DNA of 7,870 bases from an archaeon. Its GTDB lineage: Archaea; Asgardarchaeota; Hermodarchaeia; Hermodarchaeales; Hermodarchaeaceae. Positions 1-6,083 of this stretch are shown here, piece by piece. A program made the translations under genes and the position numbers. Under the pieces are notes generated by a model that worked only from the letters and a program-made list of their open reading frames with translations, made no database searches and was not told the DNA's origin. Within the stretch, counting starts at the first letter, position 1. Each line of letters begins with the position of its first letter. The stretch lies in the NCBI GenBank assembly GCA_016550425.1, contig JABXGS010000170.1, forward strand, positions 1 to 7,870, given 5' to 3'.

Positions 1-819
1 ATTACACCGTATCCCGCCTTTACCGCCACCCAAGGGCAAGCCCACGACAGCTGTTTTGAAAGTCATCCAGGCAGATAGGGCAATAACTTCATCGATTGTT
101 GTATCAGGATGATAGCGAATACCTCCTTTTGTAGGTCCCAGTGCATCATTGTACTGAGAACGGTATCCCGTAAAAACACGAACTGTCCCATCGTCCATTT
201 GAACTGGAATATTTACAATGAGAATTCGTTCTGGATGACGTAAAACCTCATGAGTGGCTGGGTCTAATCCCGGCTTTTCGGCAGCGAGATCCAGTTGTTC
301 GAGGGCCGCTTCATAAGGATTAGGTGTGGGTGTAACTTCATCTAAGGTTTGGATTGTTGCAGAGACTGCTCTCTCTAATTGATCGATTACACGATCACAG
401 CAGGTTGAGATTTTAGTAACATCACCACCGTGAATCCATTTGAAGTAATCAATGAACGCGTCGCGACGATCAGCAAGAAGGCTCGCTTCAGCTTGAGACG
501 GTTGTTCAGCAAAATAATCAAACATAGCGCTCAGAATTTGAAGTTCCTGACGGGTTAAGCAGCCATTTCCTGATGCATCATCAGGACATTCGACATTCAG
601 ATATTCAGCCCGACGAATCTTCATGGCTAGTTGGTCGAAGATACTTGAGGTTGCTGCAAAAGGAATGTTGTAATTCTCGGATAATGCCGTCATTAAGGCA
701 TAATGTGTGGATGTGAATTGATCCAGTCCGGCTGTGTATTGAGGCTTTTCTGCAAAAAAGTCAACCATTAACTTTTGCAAGCCCAATTCAGTTGGTGTTA
801 ATTCAACCAGGTTCAGCAT
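1..819 (-). CDS. gdhA: Glutamate dehydrogenase (Glu/Leu/Phe/Val dehydrogenase family) with duplicated N-terminal extension, partial
   Basis: This enzyme reversibly deaminates glutamate to 2-oxoglutarate and ammonia with NAD(P), in the cytoplasm. Only the first 273 codons are visible; the gene leaves the window at base 1, before the Rossmann domain, so cofactor preference cannot be read. The catalytic N-domain begins near residue 167 (NPYEAALEQLDLAAEK) and includes GPTKGGIRYHP (227-237) and GLPLGGGKGG (260-269). Lys231, Lys255 and Lys267 have the same 24 and 12 residue spacing as Lys89, Lys113 and catalytic Lys125 of the Clostridium symbiosum enzyme. Ordinary family members start close to the NPYE block; here about 160 extra residues precede it, made of two related helical units. 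The ATG at 819 is preceded by AGGTGA six bases upstream, which supports the long form. The gene diverges from the 955 gene. The family call is firm; a leucine or phenylalanine dehydrogenase is less likely given GPTKGG. Confidence 0.93.
   Translation of the reverse strand, partial: MLNLVELTPTELGLQKLMVDFFAEKPQYTAGLDQFTSTHYALMTALSENYNIPFAATSSIFDQLAMKIRRAEYLNVECPDDASGNGCLTRQELQILSAMFDYFAEQPSQAEASLLADRRDAFIDYFKWIHGGDVTKISTCCDRVIDQLERAVSATIQTLDEVTPTPNPYEAALEQLDLAAEKPGLDPATHEVLRHPERILIVNIPVQMDDGTVRVFTGYRSQYNDALGPTKGGIRYHPDTTIDEVIALSAWMTFKTAVVGLPLGGGKGGIRCN
500..801 (-). repeat. Two related helical units within the glutamate dehydrogenase N-terminal extension
   Basis: Translated residues 7-26 (LTPTELGLQKLMVDFFAEKP) and 88-107 (LTRQELQILSAMFDYFAEQP) align without gaps and share 10 of 20 residues. 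A second match, DQL followed by basic residues, occurs at residues 62-64 and 146-148, about 40 residues after the end of each first match. Each unit is therefore roughly 70-80 residues, giving a tandem protein-level duplication ahead of the catalytic domain. The span given covers the two best-matching blocks. The function is unknown; a regulatory or oligomerisation role is a guess. Confidence 0.7.
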
Positions 820-825
820 GTGACT

Positions 826-831
826 TCACCT
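826..831 (-). promoter_or_regulatory. Ribosome binding site of glutamate dehydrogenase
   Basis: AGGTGA on the minus strand, six bases before the ATG at 819. It decides in favour of the start that includes the N-terminal extension. Confidence 0.7.
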
Positions 832-879
832 GGTTAAGATAGAATATAGTGTTCAACTATTCAAAGCTTATGTTCAAAT

Positions 880-895
880 TGTACACGTATGTACA
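880..895. promoter_or_regulatory. 16-bp inverted repeat, candidate operator
   Basis: TGTACACGTATGTACA consists of two TGTACA hexamers around a 4-base spacer. The hexamer is itself palindromic, so the site is both an inverted and a direct repeat with a 10-bp period, about one helical turn. It lies between the two divergent genes, upstream of both candidate TATA boxes. This geometry suits a dimeric winged-helix or Lrp-type regulator. The binding protein is not identified. Confidence 0.45.
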
Positions 896-954
896 TCAAA
901 CAACAATCATACATTTAATGCGCGGATGAAAAGAATTGAATGGATTGAGGTCTC

Positions 955-1683
955 ATGCCAACTTCGACTGGTATTCCGGTGTTAGATGACATTCTTGGTG
1001 AAGGGTTAATTCTCGGTGAAAACGTAGTCTGGGAGTATGAAACAGGAACTTTTGTAAACGAATTCCTTCAGAACTTCATGAGGAAGGGGATAGATGAAGA
1101 GAAGCAAGTTATTTACTTGGATTTCATTTATCCACCACAGGCTTTGCTATTATTTCTTAAACCCCTAATTAGGTCTCTTCCTTCGGGTTGGGAGGATTAT
1201 TTCTTAGTGTTAGATTGTTTCTCCGAATCTGGGGGTCGTGGGGAACTTGTATTCACGGATTTTTATGATAAAGCTCCTTCTTGGATACGAAAGGTCCCTA
1301 TGTCCCGAGAGATTGAAAGGTTCCACCACTTTTTTGGTCGTATCGAAAGGGAGTTTATTGGAGATGGAACCCGCCTTGTAATTAATAGTCTCACAGCAAT
1401 GGAAATCCTTTGGGGGCAAGAGAACGCTCGGAGCCTTTTTGGCCATATCTGTCCCGCATTGTATGCGTACAAAACCTTAGCTTACTGGACAATAAACCGA
1501 AATGCCCACAACAAAGAATTTCTTGCAGCGATCGAACATACCACGCAAGTCGTCATTGAATTGAATCGTGAAAGCAACACACGATTACTCCAAGTTAAGA
1601 AGGCTGGTGGACGTTATAATCCCAAAACCTATGATGCCTACTCCTACACGGTTGATGGGCTAACAGTTTCTATTGATGTGTGA
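955..1683 (+). CDS. RecA/KaiC/RAD55-fold protein with degenerate nucleotide-binding motifs
   Basis: This 242-residue protein has the layout of an archaeal single-domain KaiC/RAD55-like RecA-fold protein. It opens with TGIPVLDDILGEGL (5-18), followed by the strand and loop where Walker A belongs, then VIYLDF (52-57), a Walker B-like strand LVINSLTAME (141-150), and a C-terminal arm LLQVKKAGGRYNPKTY (211-226) like the family's basic hairpin. The P-loop position reads WEYETGTFVNEF (26-37) with no lysine, and the usual aspartate of the Walker B strand (VIDS in KaiC) is Asn144. Both changes argue against ATP hydrolysis, so a structural or regulatory role, perhaps as partner of another RecA-fold protein, is inferred. 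The ATG at 955 has GAGGT three bases upstream, a short spacing, but the family's N-terminal motif begins right after it. The gene ends 71 bases before the next ATG and may be cotranscribed with it. The cellular role is unknown. Confidence 0.75.
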   Translation: MPTSTGIPVLDDILGEGLILGENVVWEYETGTFVNEFLQNFMRKGIDEEKQVIYLDFIYPPQALLLFLKPLIRSLPSGWEDYFLVLDCFSESGGRGELVFTDFYDKAPSWIRKVPMSREIERFHHFFGRIEREFIGDGTRLVINSLTAMEILWGQENARSLFGHICPALYAYKTLAYWTINRNAHNKEFLAAIEHTTQVVIELNRESNTRLLQVKKAGGRYNPKTYDAYSYTVDGLTVSIDV

Positions 1684-1741
1684 GTAATCTTTTTACCATC
1701 GCTTGTGTCCCGCCATTCAGTACTTTCCCCAATACAAATAC

Positions 1742-1746
1742 AGGTG
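1742..1746 (+). promoter_or_regulatory. Ribosome binding site selecting ATG 1755
   Basis: AGGTG eight bases before the ATG at 1755. A longer reading from GTG 1680, which overlaps the preceding TGA, has no such site and would add 25 residues unlike the family N-terminus. Confidence 0.6.
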
Positions 1747-1754
1747 TTGACTCT

Positions 1755-2591
1755 ATGTTCAAGGTGTTAGCGACCAGGAAAATCGCTCCTGATATTTACG
1801 AGTTTGATGTTGAAGCACCAGAAATTGTTGCTAAAGCTCAGCCTGGCCAATTTCTGATTCTTCGATTACATGATCAGGGTGAACGCATTCCTCTTACCCT
1901 CAAAGATTGGGAGAGTGAGAAAGGTTTGGTAACCATTGTTTTCCAGGTTGTGGGCAAATCAACGATGGAGTTAGCTAAACTGAAGCCTGGTGATTTTATC
2001 AAAGATATCCTTGGACCTTTAGGGCATGCTCCAACTGTTGAGCTATATGGGACGGTTATAGTGGTTGCTGGTGGTTGTGGTGCTGCTCCGGCTCTTCCAC
2101 GGGCACGTCAAATCAAAGCGGCTGGAAATTACCTCATTACAATTTTAGGAGCCCGGCAAGAGGATCTCTTGGTATGTGAGCTTGAACTCAACCAGATTAG
2201 TGATGAACTCCACATCACCACTGACGACGGTTCCAAAGGGACACACGGTTTTGTAACTACAAAACTCAAAGAGCTCCTTGAATCTGACAGACAGATTGAT
2301 TATGTTTTCACCGTTGGGCCCCCAATCATGATGAAGTTTGTTGCTGCTACCACCAAACCCTTCAATGTCAAAACTGAATGCAGCTTAAATCCCATCATGG
2401 TTGATGGAACTGGCATGTGTGGCGCCTGCCGCGTTGATGTAGGTGGGGAAATGAAATTCGCCTGTGTGGACGGACCCGAATTTGATGCCCATGAAGTAGA
2501 TTTCGATTTACTAATCTCCCGGCTTGACACCTATAAGGAACAAGAGACACAAGCTTTCGAGTCATATAAGCAGAAGTGTTCACACAGTTAA
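1755..2591 (+). CDS. NfnA/SudB-type FAD/NAD(P)-binding iron-sulfur electron-transfer subunit
   Basis: This 278-residue protein matches the ferredoxin-NADP reductase alpha subunit family (NfnA, sulfide dehydrogenase beta, related to PyrK). It carries electrons between NAD(P)H, FAD and a [2Fe-2S] cluster in the cytoplasm. The flavin-domain motif RIPLTLKDW is at 44-52 and GPLG at 87-90. The pyridine-nucleotide loop VVAGGCGAAPALPRAR is at 103-118. The C-terminal cluster region contains SLNPIMVDGTGMCGACRV (210-227) and FACVDGPEFD (235-244). Asp217, Cys222, Cys225 and Cys237 correspond to the unusual one-Asp, three-Cys cluster ligands described for NfnA. Length is normal for the family. NfnA normally works with the larger NfnB, a flavoprotein usually encoded next door; no NfnB is visible here. 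The ATG start follows from the AGGTG at 1742 and from the family-like N-terminus MFKVLATRKIAPD. An in-frame GTG at 1680 overlaps the upstream stop and is the alternative start. Confidence 0.88.
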   Translation: MFKVLATRKIAPDIYEFDVEAPEIVAKAQPGQFLILRLHDQGERIPLTLKDWESEKGLVTIVFQVVGKSTMELAKLKPGDFIKDILGPLGHAPTVELYGTVIVVAGGCGAAPALPRARQIKAAGNYLITILGARQEDLLVCELELNQISDELHITTDDGSKGTHGFVTTKLKELLESDRQIDYVFTVGPPIMMKFVAATTKPFNVKTECSLNPIMVDGTGMCGACRVDVGGEMKFACVDGPEFDAHEVDFDLLISRLDTYKEQETQAFESYKQKCSHS

Positions 2592-2625
2592 TACAGAACT
2601 TCCATTTGTCACCGGTGTCTAACGT

Positions 2626-2673
2626 ACATAACTTTTTGTTTTTAGATTTCCTGAGTAAACTTGGGTTACTCGA
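2626..2673 (+). promoter_or_regulatory. T-rich stretch and small inverted repeat before the membrane-protein gene
   Basis: The intergenic DNA contains ACTTTTTGTTTTTAGATTT (about 2631-2649), which can serve as an archaeal oligo-T terminator for the upstream gene and/or a TATA-like element for the next one. Just before the ATG at 2674, GAGTAA (2653-2658) and TTACTC (2666-2671) form a 6-bp inverted repeat with a 7-base loop. No Shine-Dalgarno is seen, so the next gene may be leaderless. Confidence 0.35.
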
Positions 2674-3036
2674 ATGGACTGGGTGTCCTTTGGAAAACGA
2701 TTTGTTCTCCTTACTGTGATTTGTATTATCGCTGCCTGGGTTGCCACAATTGTGATTTTTCAGATATGGACTTTTACCAATTTCTTTCTCATTTTGGTCG
2801 GTCTAGGAATATTTTTACTAGTTTTCGGGGCTTGCCTTCAGACGCCCTTCATAGAAGCCATGGCAACTGCAAGGTATGCAGTAAATCCGCAAGTGACTCG
2901 CGATACGGCTCGACACTATCCAGATCGACGGAGTGAACAATCTGGAAGTGGCATCGTAATACTTGCATCTGGTGCCCTGCTTCTAATTGTCGGCTTACTC
3001 GGATATTTTCTCCTTCCCTTGTTTCCGGTGATTTAA
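2674..3036 (+). CDS. Small predicted membrane protein, three transmembrane helices
   Basis: This 120-residue protein has no family I recognise. It shows three hydrophobic segments: residues about 9-30 (FVLLTVICIIAAWVATIVIF region), 35-55, and 93-118. The first two form a tight hairpin. A polar linker of about 35 residues (60-92), rich in Arg, Asp and Gln, lies between helices two and three. There is no cleavable signal peptide pattern or catalytic motif. The ATG at 2674 is the only sensible start: an in-frame TAA sits at 2656-2658, and the next Met lies after the second helix. No ribosome binding site precedes it. It is separated by 82 bases from the upstream electron-transfer subunit and by 107 bases from the SCP2 gene, so it may be its own transcription unit. 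Overlapping readings in another frame (from 2661) lack this hydrophobic pattern and are rejected. Confidence 0.65.
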   Translation: MDWVSFGKRFVLLTVICIIAAWVATIVIFQIWTFTNFFLILVGLGIFLLVFGACLQTPFIEAMATARYAVNPQVTRDTARHYPDRRSEQSGSGIVILASGALLLIVGLLGYFLLPLFPVI

Positions 3037-3090
3037 TTCGCAGTCTTACTGATAGCCCTTAGACGTTAAGTCGATTATTCTGAATAGGGA

Positions 3091-3134
3091 GTGTGTTTTT
3101 AACTATCTTAGTTATTGGTGTGTTTAAAAGGTGA
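3091..3134 (+). promoter_or_regulatory. Candidate promoter and ribosome binding site of the SCP2-led operon
   Basis: The 107-base gap before the SCP2 gene contains TTTTTAACTA (3096-3105), a TATA-like element. Initiation about 26 bases downstream would leave a short leader carrying AAGGTGA (3128-3134), nine bases before the ATG at 3144. The T-run could equally end transcription of the membrane-protein gene. Confidence 0.45.
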
Positions 3135-3143
3135 ACCAGAAAA

Positions 3144-3479
3144 ATGGCTACCAAAGACGAGGTATTACAAGTTCTTGAGGGTGTAAGAGAAAAATTTGTT
3201 GCTCAGGATATGAAATCCAAGTTCGAAGGGTTTGATCGCACGCTCCAGTTTCAGTTCACAGATCTTGAAACTAGTTTTCATACACGCATCCATGAGGGTG
3301 TCATGGATCCTTTTTCGGAAGGAAAATTGGAGAAACCAAACCTACTGGTAACAACTGATAGTGGAACACTTGTTGGAATCATGCAGGGAAGCCTTAGCCC
3401 ACTGGATGCTTATTCGGTTGGCAAATTGAAGGCCAAAGGGAGCATGACTGACCTTCTCAAACTCCAAATCCTTATGTAG
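3144..3479 (+). CDS. SCP2 sterol-binding domain protein
   Basis: This 111-residue stand-alone SCP2 (sterol carrier protein 2) domain belongs to a family of small soluble proteins that bind acyl chains or other hydrophobic ligands in a tunnel under a five-stranded sheet. The clearest signature is the C-terminal block GKLKAKGSMTDLLKLQ (93-108), preceded by the typical strand and turn LLVTTDSGTLVGIMQGSLSPLDAYSVG (in the 67-93 region). Length fits a single domain with no fusion. The start has AAGGTGA nine bases upstream. It is followed 28 bases later by the 2-hydroxyacid dehydrogenase and appears to lead the operon. The ligand is unknown, and archaea do not generally make sterols, so a fatty acid, isoprenoid or hydrophobic cofactor is more likely. 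Its link with sugar-catabolic genes is unexplained. Confidence 0.85.
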   Translation: MATKDEVLQVLEGVREKFVAQDMKSKFEGFDRTLQFQFTDLETSFHTRIHEGVMDPFSEGKLEKPNLLVTTDSGTLVGIMQGSLSPLDAYSVGKLKAKGSMTDLLKLQILM

Positions 3480-3507
3480 CTTAACTGCCTTGATGATTCG
3501 AAGGAGT

Positions 3508-4506
3508 ATGAGAATTTTCATTACTGCCTCATTCCATGAGGATGGACTAAATCTGTTAAGAAAGCATGGGACTGTAATTTACGAAGATTGGCGAACTACT
3601 GGGCAAGTCCTTTGGGGCGAAGAACTCCTAGAAAAACTGAAAGTCACGAAAGCCGATGCAGCTATTGTTGAAGCTGATGCTGTCACGGAAGAAGTCTTCG
3701 AAGGCATTTCTCTGAAGTTCATCGGCAGTGCTCGTGATAATCCAAAAGAAGTGGACCTTGAAGCGGCGTCTGCTCACGGTGTTCCAGTGTTTTATGCTCC
3801 CGGACGTAATGCTGAATCAGTTGCTGATTTGACGATACTTCTGATTCTTGCTCAAGCACGAAAACTAATTCCTGCTGATCGTCTTCTTAAATCTGGGGCG
3901 GTTTCAATTGATAGTGCTGAAGACTTTGCAACTCTCCATGATTCATTAAAGGGGCGGGAACTTGGACGGAGTACAGTTGGAATTGTTGGATTAGGTCAAA
4001 TTGGGATGCAGGTGGCTAAACGTCTTCAGGGTTTCGGTTGTCGAGTTCTCTTTACGGATCCCTATGTTAATTCCAAACAAGGCAAGAAGGTGGACGCAGA
4101 GAAGGTCGATTTGGAGACTCTCTTGCAGGAATCCGATTTTGTCACGCTTCACACTCGGGCAACCCCTGAAACTTTTAGAATGATAGGAAAGGAGCAGCTG
4201 GCTTGGATGAAGCCCACTGCGCATTTGATCAATACGGCACGGTCTGCCATAATTGATGAAGGTGCTCTCTTTGACGCCATTCAGGCGGGTACCATTGGCG
4301 GAGCCGGGCTTGATGTCCACTCACGGGAACCCGTTGGATCTGATAACCGGTTCCTTCAATTTGACAATGTCACTGTAACTCCCCATATTGGAGGTAACAC
4401 CGAGGATGTGGTGTATCGACAATCCATGATTCTAGCCAAGGATATTGACCGGTTCTTAAGGGGAGAAACGCCCAAATACTTGGCAAACCCTGATGTTTTC
4501 AAATAA
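3508..4506 (+). CDS. D-isomer-specific 2-hydroxyacid dehydrogenase (SerA/glyoxylate reductase type)
   Basis: This enzyme interconverts a 2-hydroxy acid and a 2-oxo acid with NAD(H). The 332-residue protein contains the two-domain family plan without a C-terminal ACT domain, so it is not a full-length regulated SerA. The substrate-domain helix GRNAESVADLTILLILAQAR spans 99-118. The Rossmann motif GLGQIG is at 161-166, with Asp184 after the second strand, which favours NAD over NADP. The catalytic trio is Arg245 (NTARSAIIDEGAL), Glu274 (DVHSREP) and His293 (TPHIGG). The substrate could be glycerate/glyoxylate, lactate, phosphoglycerate or a sugar acid. The start at ATG 3508 matches the family N-terminus MRIFITASF. 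AAGGAG lies only one base before it, an odd spacing, and ATG 3493 or TTG 3490 would add five or six residues. The gene sits between SCP2 and the sugar kinase with an 18-base gap downstream. Confidence 0.9.
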   Translation: MRIFITASFHEDGLNLLRKHGTVIYEDWRTTGQVLWGEELLEKLKVTKADAAIVEADAVTEEVFEGISLKFIGSARDNPKEVDLEAASAHGVPVFYAPGRNAESVADLTILLILAQARKLIPADRLLKSGAVSIDSAEDFATLHDSLKGRELGRSTVGIVGLGQIGMQVAKRLQGFGCRVLFTDPYVNSKQGKKVDAEKVDLETLLQESDFVTLHTRATPETFRMIGKEQLAWMKPTAHLINTARSAIIDEGALFDAIQAGTIGGAGLDVHSREPVGSDNRFLQFDNVTVTPHIGGNTEDVVYRQSMILAKDIDRFLRGETPKYLANPDVFK

Positions 4507-4524
4507 GAAAAATGAGAGGCTCGT

Positions 4525-6054
4525 ATGTCCAAGTCGCACTTTCTGACAATTGACTTTGGTACCTCAGGTATCAAATGCATGGTATTTTCACAAGAAGGGA
4601 TAGCGCTTGCTCGACAATTTCAGTCAATCCAATACGTAGATGCTGAGGGTCTTTTTGGCATCGGGAAGGAATTCGATGCACCAGCGGTATGGAATATGAT
4701 TTGCGAAATGATTCCTTTGGCTATCAAAGAAGCGAATTCTCAACCCAAAGATATCGTCGGTATCGCCCCAACCAGTCAACGGCATGGTGCAGTATTTCTC
4801 GATAAGTACGGCGAAGTAATTTATGCGGGGCCGAACCTTGATGCCCGTGGAGTCTTCACGCAGGATTCCGTTAAAAAAGGTTTAGAGGAATCTTGTCCGC
4901 CTACAGGGTGCTGGCCGCCCCTCCTGTATTCACTGTGCCGGTTACTTTGGTTTAAACGCGAAAAGCCTGGTCTGTTTTCGAAAATCCGCCATGCCTTATC
5001 AATTAGTGACTGGCTAGTCTATCAATTCACAGGAGAGGTTACCACAGATCCGACACAGGCTTCCAACACACAGTTAATGGATATTCGGTCCTCTCAATGG
5101 GCACCTGAAATCTTAGAAATGGCAGAATTATCAAGCGAGTTATTACCTGACATTTCAGACTCAGGCACATTAGTTGGTCAGGTCACATCTGCTGCATGTA
5201 AAAGTACTGGATTATCAAGGACATCTCAGGTGGGCATTGGAGGAGCAGATACACAATGTGCACTTCTCGGATCCGGTGCAATTGAATCCGGAGATATTGG
5301 GTTTGTAGCGGGGAACACCGGACCGATTCAATTAGTAACGTCTGAACTATTAATCGATCCAAATTATCGGCTTTGGACTGGACGTTTCCTCTTTCCAGAA
5401 AAATGGGTTCTTGAAGCGAATTCAGGACCAACTGGTTCAGTTCTCAAGTGGTTTATAACAAATTTCATCGCTCCTCTTAGTTCCGAGTTAACAGGACTCA
5501 CAGAGCAGACATTCAAGCAGGTTGAAGCTCTAGCTGCCCAAGCTCCTGTGGGCTCAAATGATACTATCGCTTTACTTGGACCTCAAATCATGGATGCTAG
5601 TGACATGACAACAGTTCGGCCATCATTCTTCCTTTTTCCTCCGCCTACCTCACCCGTTGTTACACCGACTTCAATCAGAGAAATTTCACGGGCTTTATTT
5701 GAGAATATTTGTTTTGCAGCTCGCACGAATATCGAGCGGATTCAGAACTTGGCGAATTGCCAGGTCGAGACCTGTGTTGTTGCTGGCGGGTTGACTCGAA
5801 GCGACTTTTGGCGGCAATTACTGGCTGATGTGACCGGTTTGATCATTCGAAGCGGGCAAGTGACAGAGGCATCAAGTTTAGGTGCGGCTATTTGTGCAGC
5901 AACTGCTACTGGAGTCTATGAATCGTTGACAACTGCGATGCACCGGATGGTGAAGTTGCGACCTGATTTAGTGCCACGAGAGGACATTCATAATCAGTAC
6001 ACAACCTATTTCACCAGATGGCAGACATTATACAACCAATCTGTAAATTTATAG
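4525..6054 (+). CDS. FGGY-family carbohydrate kinase
   Basis: This enzyme transfers phosphate from ATP to a sugar or sugar alcohol in the cytoplasm. The 509-residue length is normal for the family. The N-terminal phosphate-binding motif IDFGTSGIK is at 9-17. The sugar-side loop APTSQRHGAVFLD is at 81-93, with GPNLDARG at 102-109. The catalytic-base motif GIGGADTQCALLG is at 237-249 (Asp242). The C-terminal domain has GGLTRSDFWRQLLADV (421-436) and EASSLGAAICAA (448-459). The overall pattern resembles xylulose, fuculose/rhamnulose and LsrK-like kinases; the substrate cannot be assigned from sequence alone. GAGAGG lies five bases before the ATG. The gene lies 18 bases after the hydroxyacid dehydrogenase and 29 bases before a class II aldolase, which suggests its product is a ketose 1-phosphate or similar aldolase substrate. 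Confidence 0.92.
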   Translation: MSKSHFLTIDFGTSGIKCMVFSQEGIALARQFQSIQYVDAEGLFGIGKEFDAPAVWNMICEMIPLAIKEANSQPKDIVGIAPTSQRHGAVFLDKYGEVIYAGPNLDARGVFTQDSVKKGLEESCPPTGCWPPLLYSLCRLLWFKREKPGLFSKIRHALSISDWLVYQFTGEVTTDPTQASNTQLMDIRSSQWAPEILEMAELSSELLPDISDSGTLVGQVTSAACKSTGLSRTSQVGIGGADTQCALLGSGAIESGDIGFVAGNTGPIQLVTSELLIDPNYRLWTGRFLFPEKWVLEANSGPTGSVLKWFITNFIAPLSSELTGLTEQTFKQVEALAAQAPVGSNDTIALLGPQIMDASDMTTVRPSFFLFPPPTSPVVTPTSIREISRALFENICFAARTNIERIQNLANCQVETCVVAGGLTRSDFWRQLLADVTGLIIRSGQVTEASSLGAAICAATATGVYESLTTAMHRMVKLRPDLVPREDIHNQYTTYFTRWQTLYNQSVNL

Positions 6055-6083
6055 TGTCAAGCCATTGTGTTAAGGGAATTACT

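Larger units (their letters stand above)
820..954. promoter_or_regulatory. Divergent intergenic promoter region
   Basis: These 135 AT-rich bases separate the minus-strand glutamate dehydrogenase from the plus-strand RecA-fold gene, so both promoters must lie here unless one gene is transcribed from farther away. For the plus strand, CATTTAATG (912-920) is a plausible TATA box: initiation about 26 bases downstream would give a leader of roughly a dozen bases containing GAGGT (947-951). For the minus strand, CTATATTC (842-849) is the best TATA-like match, but it lies so close to the ATG that initiation would fall at about the start codon. That conflicts with the Shine-Dalgarno at 826-831, so another element may be used. 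GTTCAA occurs at 851-856 and again at 872-877. Confidence 0.5.

Noticed and set aside
1210..1472. Minus-strand open frames antisense to the RecA-fold gene
   Set aside because: They have no family motifs or ribosome binding sites and lie wholly within a recognisable plus-strand gene.
1680..1754. N-terminal extension of the NfnA-like protein from GTG 1680, overlapping the upstream stop
   Set aside because: The overlap suggests coupling, but there is no ribosome binding site, the added 25 residues do not resemble the family, and AGGTG precedes ATG 1755.
2661..2936. Plus-strand open frame overlapping the membrane-protein gene in another frame
   Set aside because: Its composition is irregular, rich in Cys, Ser and His, with no motif. 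The frame from 2674 has three clean hydrophobic segments and is preferred.
3037..3143. Possible small RNA or tRNA in the gap before the SCP2 gene
   Set aside because: No cloverleaf or strong stem-loop was found; GAC-GTTAA-GTC at 3062-3072 is too short to mean much.
6018..6083. Upstream start of the aldolase inside the kinase gene
   Set aside because: The 22 added residues have no counterpart in FucA-type aldolases, and ATG 6084 has AAGGGA six bases before it.
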